Source: Corticium candelabrum
Taxonomy: Eukaryota; Porifera; Homoscleromorpha; Homosclerophorida; Plakinidae
Assembly: GCF_963422355.1 (NCBI RefSeq)
Contig: NC_085086.1
Span: forward strand, 9,162,936-9,226,935
Direction of reading: 5' to 3'
Length of the DNA: 64,000 nucleotides
Below are positions 1-26,223 of the stretch, in pieces. The translations under genes and the position numbers were made by a program. The notes under the pieces are model-generated. The model was given only the letters and a program-made list of their open reading frames with translations, did not search any database and had not been told where the DNA came from. Numbering within the stretch: position 1 is the first letter of the stretch; each line of letters begins with the position of its first letter.

Positions 1-57
1 TATTGTTTGTACATGTACTTTGTCCAAATTTGCACTTTGCGTACAACATGTACATAT

Positions 58-358
<301 letters not shown>

Positions 359-1333
359 GTGTGAGTGTGTTACGAGTTCTATTGATATGTGATCAGATGT
401 CAACAGACGTACACAGTTAGTTCTTTCTTACGCAAGAGATCTAGCTCTAGCTAAGGTGCAAGAGTAAATATGACGATGAGCAAAGCAACTTTTAGTCCAT
501 TGTCTAAATCTATTTCTGCATGAAAGTGGATATAAGGAAGTACAAATGAACAAGCAATCTTCAGGGGTGGCCCCAGCATACAAAAGGCACAGCACTTCCC
601 CATGCCTTGGCTTCTACTTGGTACATGCCCCCCCTCTTGCTTTACTGCACGAGTAGACAGTTATTAGGTATGAAGACAATGGACTTGTATTTGTATTTTG
701 AAAGTGGGAAGTTGTTTGAGACTAACAAGTAGTTATTGGGATGCTTGGTGTGACCATAAGAGCATTTAGGACAAAGACTGCCATATGGTATGAACTTAAT
801 TGTAATATAACTACTCAACAGTTGTTGTTAGCACAGCCCCCTATGTAGGTCAGCATCTGTCTGTAACAAACGAGTTCTGTAGATATCTGGCCCTTCCTAT
901 ACTACTAGTAAGTTGTCAGCTTCTTGAGGTCTTGGAAATTTTCCAGCGGCTATAAGGCTTAATATAGCTATCATGTGGTCAAGCACAGTGAACATAAGAC
1001 AGAGGGGAACTTTCTTTTAAAATAGACCACTTTGTTTCTTTTATGCCTGAACATTCCATGACAACAGTTTGTGGCATGTCAGGGGTAAGTACCTCACCAA
1101 GCTTTTGTGAAGGTGTCACCACAAATGGAATGGGCGTGACCAAGAATTATGGGTGGGCGTGGTTACAGCAATTTCTTGGGTCGGAAACAGATCTTAACAG
1201 CTAAGCGGTTGGTTTGTCTGAAACCCCCCTTGAACCCCCAGTCTGTCCGTCTGATTTTGCGAGACGAGTAATTCAGCTTGTGCGAGACGAGTAATTGTGC
1301 TTGTAAAAGGAACGACTTAGACTGTTTTTGTCT
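359..1333. other. No gene seen; upstream of the bHLH-PAS exons
   Basis: I see no domain-bearing open frame. A stretch near 563 (CAGGGGTGGCCCCAGC) looks like one end of a hAT-type MITE, but I could not find its partner. The missing first exon of the bHLH-PAS gene could lie here or left of the window. Confidence 0.5.
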
Positions 1334-1868
1334 GTCTACTCTGTTTGTTTGTTTATTTATCTGTTTGTTTGTTTATCTGTTTGTTTATTTGTTTGTTTAT
1401 TTGTTTGTCTGTTTATCTGTTTGTTTATCTGTTTATTTATTTGTTTATCTGTTTGTTTGTTGATTTGTTTGTTTATCTGTATCTGTTTCTTTGTCTGTCT
1501 GTATTTGTTTGTCTGCTTATCTGTATCTGTCTGTCTGTTTTTCTGTTTATTTATTTGTTTATCTGTGTGTTTGTCTGTTTGCTTGTCTGTTTGTTTGTCT
1601 GTTCGTTTGTCTGTTTGTCTGTTTGTTTGTCTGTTTGTCTGTTTGTTTGTCTGTTCGTCTGTTTGTTTGTCTGTTCGTCTGTTTGTTTGTCTGTTCGTCT
1701 GCTTGTTTGTCTGTTCGTCTGTTTGTTTGTCTGTTCGTCTGTTTGTTTGTCTGTTCGTCTGTTTGTTTGTCTGTTTGTCTGTTTGTTTGTCTGTTCGTCT
1801 GGTTGTTTGTCTGTTCTTCTGGTTGTTTGTCTGTTCGTCTGGTTGTTTGTCTCATGCTTGTTTATCTG
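1334..1868. repeat. (TGTT/TGTC)n tetranucleotide satellite
   Basis: About 530 bases of TGTT and TGTC units, with a regular higher-order TGTTTGTTTGTCTGTTCGTC pattern between about 1,600 and 1,830. The long Leu/Phe/Val/Cys-rich frames it creates on + and the Gln/Thr/Asn-rich frame on - are artefacts. Confidence 0.95.
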
Positions 1869-2046
1869 TTACTATACGCTGGCGGCTGGCAAAGTAGATG
1901 ACAAACAGTAGCTGACAAAGCATCGATTAATAATTGTCATTGTACAAAGGATACACTTTAGTTCTCTAGATTGTTATAGTCTGTGACAGTGTCTGTAGTA
2001 TAATGTGACGAGTTCGACAAGTTTAGAATAATGTTTATCGTTGTAG

Positions 2047-13576
<11,530 letters not shown>

Positions 13577-14373
13577 TCGAGACCAAGCTGTTACCATCCT
13601 GTCGTCTGGCAGTCGTGTGTCATGTACTTGTAGATGAATGTAGATTAGATGAGCAAGCTATAGAACGTTCAGGCATATTGAGAGAGACTTTCAAACGCCA
13701 TCACGTTGTGATGTTTTAGCTGTCACGAGAATGGACCTCTCTTGTGCACATTTTTTGATCGTGTTGATGCAGACTGTCAGTGGAGACCGGCCTGCTGGTG
13801 CAGCCGACTGGTTTTCCTATTGATAGATTCAATAGCATGTTTTATAGCGTTGTGGCTGTCTGTATTTTGCGATTCAATTTTGATTATAATTCTACTTGCA
13901 TATAACAGCATCTGAAGCCTTGGATTCCCTGACTTCTGACGCGGCTAGGCGTTAGAAGGCACGTGCTAAAACACGTGGAAAGAAAGCGCGAGAAAACTGG
14001 GTACGAGTCTATCATGTAGGTAAGTTTTACAAACGAAATAGTACTGATCGTGTGCGTAGTTTTGATATTCGCGTTTCATTCGAGTAATGCTATGGAAAAC
14101 TTGACAGTGACAGTATTGTGTTTGCCCTTGAACGCGCGCTAAACTGGACAGTATCACTAGACCTTACATTTTCAAAAGTAATTTAGTTAATTACAATTTG
14201 TGCGGGCCCCAGTATTCTTTGATGTATCAGAGTAATAAATTCTCTGTAACCTTTCTAAAATTCCAAGGCAGCCGTAGGCACTGCAGCAGAAATTGGAGAA
14301 AGGGAGAAGGTCGAAAAGCATGATCAGACTGTCACTCAAGCAGGTGGTTTTCTACCCGCTTATTGTAAAAACT
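13577..14373. other. 3' region of the bHLH-PAS gene and spacer
   Basis: This includes the probable 3' untranslated region. I see no further gene. Confidence 0.4.
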
Positions 14374-15395
14374 TTAAGATTGTATGGTAAACTATACGTG
14401 TTCGCCCTCACTAGGAAAACTTCCTACACATAATCTGCTCTTTCATCAAACTCACATACCAGCTAGAGCTCAACTAAGTGTGATTTCCTGTTGTAATGTC
14501 TAATGGCATCTTGTGTATTCCAGTCGCGTATTTAAGAGGAGTTCTTAGGAGGTTTATTCCACCCAAAATTATGGACTTGGTTAATTCTAATAGTGGCCTA
14601 TGTGGGGACTATTTTTTCATAGTTCTAAAACACGAGGCACAATTCGTGCATGGGGAATTTTTATTTCGCAAGAGTAGTGACTGTTGCATTGTTCGTTTGC
14701 ATGCCATCACAGAACACAAACAAACCACCCAATCTAATCTTACAGCTACTCCTTGGATACTTTCGCTTCACTTAAGTCGTATTCCTGGTGTGTTGCATAC
14801 GTTTAATCTCCTTCGTCACTCAGTCGTTCCATCTGGGTGTTCATTTCATCACAATTGTACGTACACATTGATAGACGCGAATAGGTTTGAATACTACCCA
14901 GGGGACACTAATCGAGCATGGGGCATTAATATTTCGTGTAAGCTCACTATGGGGCATGACGGTAGTCTACTAGAGTGATTTTATGTACGAATTATATAAT
15001 ACCGAGATGATACATTGCTAGTTAATTAGTGAATCTACATATATAGATATGTACAATTGAAGTTCTTTAGGTTACCATAGGGATATATCTAGAAGATTTT
15101 CCTACTAGTTGATATGTATAATGTTCTGCAATATATGCGGTGGTATATAGACCAATTCCGCAGACTACGTATTAGGTAGAGTATATTGCTAATAGACACA
15201 ACGTCATAATCAAAGTTGCAATTGGCAACAATAATTGCATATCTCTAGTATAGACGTCACGTATAACTTGATAAAACGAAATATTTTAAACAAATTAATA
15301 TTAATTTTGAATAAAGTAATACTAATTTTAAACTTATTTACATTATTTTGAGATCCCCTATCTACGCCACTGCTATATTCCCGGATTGAAGACGA
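14374..15395 (+). repeat. Dispersed repeat, copy 1 (left flank of protease gene A)
   Basis: About 1 kb matches 31,364–33,112 in the same orientation, once the 628-bp MITE in the second copy is removed. Shared landmarks include GGTAAACT.TACGTGTTCGCC and ATAGACACAACGTC. A 160-codon open frame (14,496–14,978) is not kept in the other copy, so I do not call it a gene. The repeat ends at the probable promoter of gene A. Confidence 0.8.
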
Positions 15396-15472
15396 ACGTT
15401 CGACAATCAGGTGATTTCCAGTGATTTTGAATGATTTGAAGCTGCATCAGCTCTACAACCGTGTTCGACAAG
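15396..15472 (+). promoter_or_regulatory. Probable 5' non-coding exon and promoter-proximal region of protease gene A
   Basis: The segment from CCCGGATTGAAG to TTCGACAAG|GTAATC matches the segments ending at 40391 (upstream of gene B) and 52021 (orphan). Each ends ACAAG followed by GTAA, a conserved donor. The transcription start is inferred, not seen. Confidence 0.5.
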
Positions 15473-15670
15473 GTAATCCGAGTCGTGTAGCCTCACACTG
15501 TCAAGTAGATATAGAGACGGCATGCACGGTTAACTCCTCCAATCTACTATTGCGTCGTGTTTTTTTGAGATTATGAATTTTTAGTTATCTGATGTGTCTT
15601 TTCTCTTAACGTATACACACTGTTGGCTGTTAGGAAAAAATCGTAAAAACAGCGTTCACGTTTTGTAGAA

Positions 15671-15737
15671 ATGGTGTTGCTTGGTGTGTGGGCGGTGCTT
15701 CTGCAGTGTTGGTTGATTACGTCAGCGGCAGAAACAG
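15671..15737 (+). CDS. Gene A exon 1: signal peptide
   Basis: ATG follows the TTTTGTAG acceptor by two bases. It encodes MVLLGVWAVLLQCWLITSAA, a hydrophobic core with a plausible cleavage site at TSAA|ET, and ends in phase 1. Gene B has the equivalent MDLILAWAVLLQYCFITSAA at 40588. The shared pattern fixes the start. Confidence 0.85.
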
Positions 15738-16721
15738 GTTTAGTTGGTAAAGCAAATTGGTATACGTAAACTAACCTTTACATTAAATTAGGTCTATACT
15801 TTGCGTGCTATAATGTAGCTGACAACGGGACGTCATACATTGCTCCAAAATCAACGTTAGTAGATATAAAGAATATTTAGCATACTGTATTTCCGAAAAT
15901 AGTGACGCATGCTCAAACTAATAATAGCCCACTATGAGCGTATCTAAAATAATAATGCCCATGTTCGATCAGTACTCTACTGGGGTATTATTCAAACTCA
16001 GCTGGTTTTATATGAATACCCGACTATCAATGTGTGCGGTTGTGAGGAAATAAACACCCAGATCGAGAACCACTGAGTGAAAATAAAGATTCAAAGTATG
16101 CAACAGACCAGGAATACAACTCCATTGATAGCAAAAAGTATCCAGGGATTCATTGTATGATTTTTTAATAAAGGTAGTTTGTTTGTGTAGTGATATGCAA
16201 ACGAACAATACAACAGTCTCTATGCTTGCCAAATATTACTGCCCCATGCTCAAATTGTGCCCATGCTAGCTATATCTTCGAGACGAGAAAAGTCGACAAC
16301 GCCATCAAAACGGAATAAATGTAATAGCTGAAGACTGAAATGGCCAAAAACATCAATGACAATATCCCACTTTCAAATGTAAACATGGAATTCTTTCTCG
16401 TTTCGTTTGCCTAATGCTTGAGAAGAAACCTGAAGTTTGTAAATTAGAAGAGTTTGTAGGTACGATCGATACTAAAATTACTTTTAGTCTATTGCCTATC
16501 TAAGATCTATTTTGGTTAGTGAATGTGGAAATCCTCCTTCAATTCGATTTGCTTCACTAACTTCCAGCCGGAAACAATCACTTCCACGGCGACGTACACA
16601 TGTATGTCAGGCTCCTGGCCAATCTCTCCTCAGACCTTTACCTGTCTCAGTCATGGCAACTGGTCGTTGCCATTACCTTCATGTGGGTGAATACACCAAA
16701 TCTGCTAGATTCACGATCTTT

Positions 16722-16794
<73 letters not shown>

Positions 16795-17681
16795 GTTCGT
16801 TCATGCGATGTACCATGACAGAGATTGAAATTTAATATTTATAGGCATATAAGTTTAGAATTGTGAAAGAATTAACCAGCCATCAAAGCATTAAGGTATG
16901 CTTAACATTAACAATAACAATGCATTAACATAACAAACAAAATTTCGGTTACAGTGGGCGTGTTGTAAAGAGGCGGGGTTCTGACACCCAGGACCCCTCT
17001 CCTCTATCCGCCTATGTAACAGAACGTAAATACGTCGAAGTTTTTGGATAAAATCCTATAACAACAAAAAATTTGCAATTTCTTGCCAATTTCCCGCAAG
17101 ACCTTAATTTTTTGAAGATCTCAAGTACATGAGGCGACCATTTTGAAACCTGCAAGAAATGTTCTATGGATTAGTAGAATTTTGCTGTTGTTGCAAAGAA
17201 ACGACGTTAAAACACTAGAAAAGCACATTATAGCAAAATGAAGTCAAAACAGTGCAACTAGATCAAAAAATCTAATGTAGATTTTTCAAAAATTTTGCAC
17301 TGTAATATAAGAATCTTGCAATGTCTTGATTAATTAAGAACTTCGATCTCAAGTTGTCGAAACGTAAGAGAAATTGTTGATTTAATTATTCATTAGCCCA
17401 AACTTTTCCATTTTAGCAAGAGACTGTAAAATACCAAACGTTTTAAAAAACTGTGGATTATATGGAACGTATCACAAATATCCGGGAGTCGTAAACTTTA
17501 CTCACGTCCATGGCTATTGTGTTGATGGAGCTACAAGCATGAATGTAAAAGTGACGGCAAATGGTCAAGTCAATCACCTTCTTGTAAAAGTAAAAACGTA
17601 GAGAAACAATTGCGCTTACTGTTTTTCCTGGTAATCAATTTTTATTTACAATACGGCATAATGTGTAAAATATAATATTTC

Positions 17682-17739
<58 letters not shown>

Positions 17740-20700
17740 ATACTGATGTTTTGAATTTAATATTTAGAAACTCGATGTCCACCTCTTAGCGATCCCGAAC
17801 ATGGTACAATACAGATGAGCTCAGAAGAAAGGTTTGTAGACGATACGGCAGTTTACAGATGCCATTCCGGCTATGACCTAAATATGGATAAAAAAATTCA
17901 AGCATTTACTCGAATTTGCTTACAACCCGATAACCCTCACGAATACAACGGAACATGGAGCGAAAAACCGGCATGTTGTATACGTACGTCCTGTTTGTGT
18001 TAATCTTGTGACACTAATAACAGACTTGTATTTACAATAGCAAGGTCATGTCCGGATCCTTACAATTCTAACTTCAGAAATGGAAGCATACAGGGAAATG
18101 CGTATTTCTACCCCGAAACAATCTCACTAAATTGCGCGGAAGGTCACGAGCTCGTCGGCGGAGGATCCTATTATCAGTGCAATCAAAGTGGTCAGTGGCA
18201 AGAAATATCAAAACCCAGTGACGAGGCATTACAACAAGCCAATGAGAGAATCAACTCGGAACTTGAGAAAGTAAAAGCTTGCATATCGCCAAAGTCAAAT
18301 TCAATCAAAACAAGGCACTTTCCCACCAAAGTGACACAATTTCCTACATGCCAACGTAAGAATATAACAATTACGTATTAGCTTAATATGTATATTGAGT
18401 ATATTGTACCTTTCAGCTAAATATTGTATGAAACCTGTTGTTAACAGTCACTGTACTCTGGTTTCAAGGAGCTTCCATTATCCAAACAAAGTGATGTTTG
18501 ACCGCAACTATGGATACTGCGTTGTTGGTAGCAACAGCTCTCAATGCAATTCACAAGGACTTTGGTCAAAAGCGTCACCAACCTGCGAACGTAAGATATA
18601 CATTTCTGATTGATCAAGAAAACAGTTTTAATAACAGTTAGAGATTGGCGCAAACAGATTGCTTCTGACTGAACCACGCTGTTACGTACAGAAGAAAATC
18701 TTGTGTGATTTGGTCTAATGCGTGCTAATAGGCGTAATAAACTTTGAAGTTATGCGCGTCGAAGAGATAAGTTTTTCAAAATTGACGAGTCAAATAAGAT
18801 AATAAGTTACCCAGACCGTTATCATAAACTGAAAAATGGCTTTATCTCTTTCAGTAATTTAGTTTTAGTACGTAATTCTATATGTCATGGCTTGGAAATT
18901 TTCCTCTTTTACTATTAGCTCATAACCCTGAGCAGCAAGGAAAGGCCACAGACATGCTAAAATCAAAAATTATTTTAAAATTTTATATGATAGTTCTAAA
19001 GGCGTACACATACCGGAAAAATAATTTGATTTTAAAAGTAGGGTTTCTATTAGAAAATTTCGCGGTAATGTGATTCCAAGTGATCGCATCCGGTTTCGAG
19101 GAACAGATTCCGGGCGTGTACCTAGAACATAAAAGTGAGAACGGAAGTCGCGTTAGCGCAAGTGAAATAGGTAACGCACAAGACTCGAGCGTGTACTACG
19201 GTTAGAATGGTTAGGCGATGTATGGTAGCTGCGTGCTATAGTACGGTGAAAGAAGGTGTGAGGCTCTTTCAGTTTCCGAAGACCACGAACAAAGACGAAA
19301 GTGGGAGGAACAACAGACAACGAGAGTTCGCTGGGAAGCTCCAAGTGATTGTGTAGTCATTAAATCGAAGCAGACTGCTTTGAAGATGAACCAGGATTGT
19401 GTGAGCAATTTAGTTTAGGCTACTGGGCGCCGAAATTGAGACGAATACCGTACGTACTAATTGAGACAGTGCGAGTACTGAGCGGTAGGAACAACCAAGA
19501 AAGATGAGATTGGCATATGAAAAACCTGAAAGAAAGACAGTAGGTTGTATTTAGATTTTACAGAAGTGTGCATGTAATGATGAATTAAATTGATCTAGCC
19601 CTATGAGTCACTGAACAATTTGTACAGTGGCACAGAATCTTCCAATTACTGACAAGAGGCACGACATCCAGTTTACACCATCATGCTAATTGATAGTAAG
19701 AAGTATATCTGTATGTCTCCTGTACAGCACAGAGATCCCTTGTTAAAGTCAGCATTGTTGGTAGAATTAATTAGTTTTATTTCTCATGAATTGGAGGAGA
19801 ATCAATTCTAGACAATGCCAACATCCTGCTGTTTGCAGTATGCAGAACACACACATCTAGGCAGACGCCAGAGAATCCTGAGTGTTCAGTGATGCAGTGT
19901 TGTCAAGTATTTCCTGGCAACACCCACAATGATGACCAGAGGTCAGCAACAACAACTACATGTAGTTGTACAGCTAGACATATTTCCACTACATGACTTG
20001 TAATATCAGCCTAAACTGTTTAATACCACGATAAATCAAGTAGCTGTTCGTTTTTCTCGTCATCGGGTGCTACCAGCGATGGCGTCTCAGTGGCAAAGCT
20101 AGACAGCTCCAGCTATTCTACGGCTTTGCTTTTGTCGTCTGCCGAGCCATTCTCTACATCAAAAGTATCTACTCCATACGATTCTGAAGGTTCTACGCAC
20201 ACAGACCGTTTCAAACCGTCATTCAACGACGATTCCGGAGGCTGATATAACCGTAAATAACGGTTTTTTGCGCGCTAACGATTGTATCTCGTGACGAATG
20301 TGAATATAAAATACTAAAGTTTGAATTTAATATTTAGGAATTCAATGTCTACCTCTTAGCGATCCCGAACATGGTACAGTACAGTTGAGCTCAGAACAAA
20401 GGTTTGTAGATGATACGGCAGTTTACAGCTGCCATTCCGGTTATGATCTAAATATGGATAAAAAGATTCAAAGATTTACTCGAACTTGCTTACAACTCGA
20501 TAACCCTCACGAATGCAAAGGAACGTGGAGCGAAAAATCGCCATGTTGTATACGTACGTCCTGTTTGTGTTAATCTTGTGACACTAATAACAGACTTGTA
20601 TTACAATAGCAAGGTCGTGTCCGGATCCTAACAATTCTAACTTCAGAAATGGAAGTATACAGGGAAATGCGTATTTCTACCCCGAAACTATCTCACTAAA

Positions 20701-23700
20701 TTGCGCGGAAGGTCACGAGCTGGTCGGCGGAGGATCCTATTTTCGGTGCAATCAAAGTGGTCAGTGGCATGAAATATCAAAACCCAGTGACGAGGCATTA
20801 CAACAAGCCACTGATAGAATAAACTCGGAACTTAAAAAATTGAAAGCCTGCATATCATCAAGTTCAAATTCAATCAAGACAAGGCACTTTCCTACCAAAG
20901 TGACACAATTTCCCACCTGTCAATGTAAGAATATAACAATTTACGCATTAACTTAGTATATATATTGAGTGCATTGTACCTTTTAGCTAAATATTGCAGG
21001 AAACCTGTTGTTAACAGTCACTGTTCTCTGGTTTCAAGGAGTTTCCATTACCCAAACAAAGTGATGTTTGACCGCAACTATGGATACTGCGTTGTTGGCA
21101 GTAACAGCTCTGAATGCAATTCACAAGGACTTTGGTCAAAAGCGTCACCAACCTGCGAACGTAAGATATAAATTTTGATTGACTAAGCAAACCGTTTGAA
21201 TAAAAGTTAGAAAATTGGCGCAAACAAACTGCTTCTGACTGAACCACATTGTTACGTAAAGATGTAAATTTGTGATTGGGCCTAACGCGTGTTAACAGGC
21301 ATAATTAACTTGAAACTATGCGCGTCCAAGAGATTAGTTTTTCAAAACTGACAAATCAAGTAAAGAAATAATTTGCTTAAACCATTATCATAACTAAAAA
21401 ATTGCTTCAGTAATTTAGTTTGGGTACGTAATTCTATATGTCATTGCCTGGAAATTTTCCTTCTTTTTTTTACTATTAGTTAGATCATAACCCTGAGCAG
21501 CAAAGACGGTCTAGAGGCCCACTGACATGCTAAAATCAAAAATTATTATAAAAGTTTATATAATAATTGTAAAGGCGTACATATACCGGAAAAAACAATT
21601 TTAGATTTTTAAAGTAATGTTTCTATAATATATTGGCACCGTAATGTGCTTCTGGGTTATCGCATCCGGTTTCGAGGACCAGATTCGGGGCGTGTACATA
21701 TGTCATGCGAAGTGAGAACGAAAGTCGCGTTAGCGCAAGTGAAATAGGTAGTAGTAGTTGTATTTAAACTTTACAGAAGTGTACATGTAGTGATGAATTA
21801 ATCAGATTGATCTAGCTCTATGAGTCACTGAACAATTCGTACAGTAGGACAGAATCTTCGAACTGCTGACAACAGGCATGAGTTTACACTATCGTGCTTA
21901 ATGATAGTAAGAAGTATTTCTGTATATCTCCTGGGCAGCACAGAAATCCATTGTTGAGGTCAGCATTTTTGATAGAACTAATTTGTGTTGATTCTCATGA
22001 ATTGGAGGGGATCAGTTCAAGGCAATGCCATAGTCCTGCTGTCTGCAGTCTGCAGAACCAACACATCTAGGCAGACGCCACAAAATCCTGAGTGTTCAGT
22101 GATGCAGTTTGTCAAGTATGTCCTGGCAACACCCACAATGATGACCAGATGTCAGCAACAACAAATACATGTAGTTGTACACCTAAACAAAATTTCACTA
22201 CATGACTTGTAAATAGCAGCTTAAACTGCTCAATACCACAATAAATCTAGTGGTCGTTCGTTTTGCTCGTCTTCGGGTGCTACCAGCGATGGCGTCTTAG
22301 TGGCGACAGGCTCAAAGCTAGACAGCTCCACCAATTCTGCGGCTTCACTTTTGTCGTCTTCCGACCATCCACATCACCAGTATCTACTCCATACGATACT
22401 GAAGGTTCTACGCACACAGACCGTTTCAAACCGTCATGCAATGACGATTCGGGAGTCTGACGTAGCCGCAAACAATGGTGTTTTGCACGCTAACGATTGC
22501 ACCTCGTGAAGAATGTGATCAAGCAAAGCTTTCTTGAGATCATATCCGTCTTCATCACTAGAGCCACTTGCTCTGTCGCGTTCATTGACTGAGCTAGTCA
22601 TCGAAACGTTTTGCGCTAACGCGACATCCGTTCTCACAATTACGTCGTATGTAGAGCACCGTCGCTGTTATCAGACCACCATCAATCATCGGACAGCCGA
22701 GCAAGAAGTAAACGAAGTAAGACTAAGTGCTGCTGAAGCCCACTGTAAGAAGAATTAGTAAAGACTGTGATTCCAGACGCGGGACTTCCAAAGGCTTGGA
22801 ACGGTTATGCTAGGACGGTAAACATGATCCTTCTCTGCGACCCCGTTCATCGAACACCACCATTTCATCGAACACGACCTCCCCATGAAAAATACCCTAA
22901 GGCAATTCTGCAACTTTGCACCTGAGATAGGTTTATTGGTAACAAGCTAACAATATAACTGTCTCCGTTTGATACTCTTCAGGAGAGATTGCGCATGCTC
23001 ATTGAGTCGAGGTAACGCCCCTTTCGTCGTATAGTAGGTTTTTCCTTTGCAGCAGCAGTCTGCAGATATAATGTTATGAGAGAGAGAGAGAGAGTTGAAA
23101 GGAAATATCGTGTGGCCAACATTCATTTGTCCTTTTTTGGACTCAGAAACGGTTATTAACGGAAATTGCTGAATATTCTATGCTGACAAGCTCACTCTAT
23201 TGGCATCTACTAACCCTCCGGTAATGTCTAGTCTTCCTAACGTACGAATTGCAACTTCTGAGTGTCTAGCAGTACAACTGCATGGACAGGCTTGATGCAC
23301 ACGGATGTAGTAGAAGATTCACGTCATCCATGTTCGAGCTTTGCGACGAACACATTCTTCAAATTGGCACAGCAACAGCCCGTGCTTTCCTTTTAAGGAC
23401 CATAAATTGGTATTTGTCTATGAATAGAACGTGTGCAGAAGTTTCTATCTCCTTTTGATATCAACCATGGCATGACCTTGCACTGTCACAACGTGCAGCA
23501 CGTCATCGTTGGTAAAACTAGCTGTACTGAACGCAGAAACTTTGACTACAATCAGAGCAGCTAGAACCTTCACCTATGCTTCTACTAGGTAAAGTTGAAT
23601 TAGATTACGTCAAGTCCTTGTGAACGCTACGCGACGACTTTCTTTGACAAGGGTTAAAAAGAGCGGTTTAGCACTTCAATCGTACCCTATCATTGGTTTC

Positions 23701-26132
23701 GGTTGTCGTTTTCTTGGTTGAACGGCTAGTTCGTCCAAGCGACATCTTTTACACGTCCTAGTGGGGACGTGGTTTTACGAGAAATGACTCAGAATTGCCG
23801 TCAATTCTCTAGGCGAGCGTTCTTAGTTCTGCGGCTTTTTATATAACTGAATTTAGTCAGCTGCAGTCATTTGAAACCTAGAGCTGGTGCCGAGAAGGTA
23901 GCAAGTCAAGAAAATGGGGGTCCGAAGATTGGCGCCGTTACCATGAGCGTTTTACAGACACTGACTCATACAGATCTTGGCTGACATGCAGGGTAACAAC
24001 GCGATTTGTAGGTAAAGAGTTTTTGATTAGTGATATATAAGTAACTAGCCTCAAAGATGCGTGTGAGCAATTTAAACGCTATTGTCCGGTGAACGATGCG
24101 TTGCTTCGATGAACGAGGTATGCAAGGCTCCGCACAGGTTTCAATCTCACTCTAAGCAGAGAAGAGGCACAATGCTTTCTTTTGGTCTGGTCAATTACAA
24201 GTTGGATACCTACATTTATGATGTGGTAGGGACTGCGTTCAAAAACGGATAACCGAGAACTCGCGTCCGGAATATGATCGTGTCCGAGGAACGGGGCCGT
24301 GCCCTACATGCCCCGAATCTACTGCTCGAAACCAAATGCGATAAACCGAAAGCAATTTACAGTGCAATTTCCCTATATAAATCTTGCTTTTTAAAATCTA
24401 AGAATTATTTTTCCGGGTATGTACACCATTAGAACTATCATATAAAAAGTTAATTAAGATATTTTTTGATTTTTTATGTCTGTGGCCCTTTAAAATATAT
24501 TATATTTCTATATAATATAAGCTAAAGCCGACGCCTTTAAGCAAATAGTAAATATACATTTTTAAAAGTGTTTTGTCTAAAGCCTCACGTGCCAGACGGC
24601 TTCCGCAGATTCTGACATATTATTGCTCTAGGTATACAATGTCCGTCTCTTACATCTATAAGAAACGGCGGCTTTGTCCTGAATAAAGACAACAGATATG
24701 TAGACACCAAAGCGCGCTACACCTGCAACAGAGGCTACGATCTCTTGATGGATGCAAAGAGGTCATCTTACGACCGGCAATGCCGTCAAGCTAGAGACAT
24801 GAAAAGATGTGAAGGATACTGGAGCGGAAGAAAACCGTGCTGCATACGTAAGTTTTATATCCGAAGTAACAATACAATAACCAATTCATTTCTATATTAG
24901 CAAGATCTTGTCCGAATCCTAAACCATTTGTGAACGGAACGGTTATTGGAGATAATTTCTTTTTTCCGGAAACAATTTCAATCAGCTGTGATGTCGGCCA
25001 CGAATTGACAAAATATGGACCAGTTTATCAATGCAATGAAACAGGGTCTTGGGTTCCTCTATCCGGTCCATTGCCAAAATGGCATAAACCCAATAATTTG
25101 CGGACTACAGCAAAACTGCAGCTAGTCCAAACTTGTCTAAGAAGAAATAGCATTCAAACGAAAAATTTCGGAAATTTTGAACTAAATTTTGCAAGATGCG
25201 AACGTAAGAACAGTGCACGTTTCTAAAACAATTTTATACTGGATGGCGTGTTTAGCGGTCGGCTGCGGAAAACCTAAAATTCCTGTGAATGGACAATGTT
25301 CAGGATGTTACTATCAGTTTAATGGAGTTGCGCGATATACATGCAATCCGGGATACTGCATAGTTGGACCAAACAAAACTCAATGTAACTCATTAGGACA
25401 ATGGTCGAATAAGGCACCCATCTGCAAAAGTAAGTATGGTATTAAAATTGATATATAAAATACTAAAGTTTGAATTTAATATTTAGGAATTCAATGTCCA
25501 CCTCTTAGCGATCCCGAACATGGTACAGTACAGTTGAGCTCAGAACAAAGGTTTGTAGATGACACGGCAGTTTACAGATGCCATTCAGGCTATGACCTAA
25601 ATATGGATAAAAACATTCAAAGATTTACTCGAACTTGCTTACAACTCTATAACCCTCACGAATGCAAAGGAACGTGGAGCGGAAAACCACCATGTTGTAT
25701 ACGTACGTCCTGTTTGTGTTAATCTTGTGACACTAATAACAGACTTGTATTACAATAGCAAGGTCGTGTCCGGATCCTAACAATTCCAACTTCACAAATG
25801 GACGCATGCAAGGGAATGCGTATTTTTACCCAATGACAATCTCACTAAAGTGCATAAATGGTCACGAACTCGTTGGCGGAGGACCCTACTTTCAGTGCAA
25901 TCAAAGTGGTCAGTGGCATGAAGTATCAAAACACAGTAACGAGGCATTAAACCAGCCAACAGAAAGAATCAATTCAGAACTCGAAAAAGTCAAGAATTGC
26001 ATATCGCCAATACCAGAAACAATCAGAACAAAACACTTTTTACCCAAAGTGAGACAATTCCCTACCTGCCAACGTAAGAATAGCAAATCTTTAATATTAA
26101 CTTTTATTAAATCAGCTATCTGTAATGTTCAT

Positions 26133-26223
<91 letters not shown>

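Noticed and set aside
1328..1911. Leu/Phe/Val/Cys-rich frames of up to 189 codons resembling membrane proteins
   Set aside because: They arise from TGTT/TGTC tetranucleotide repeats; all three frames give similar products.
14496..14978. 160-codon open frame starting at an ATG
   Set aside because: It falls in a dispersed repeat; the second copy does not keep the frame.
22280..22637. Two minus-strand frames of 63 and 67 codons
   Set aside because: They lie inside the transposon arm, overlap in different frames and show no recognisable domain; noted only as possible transposase debris.
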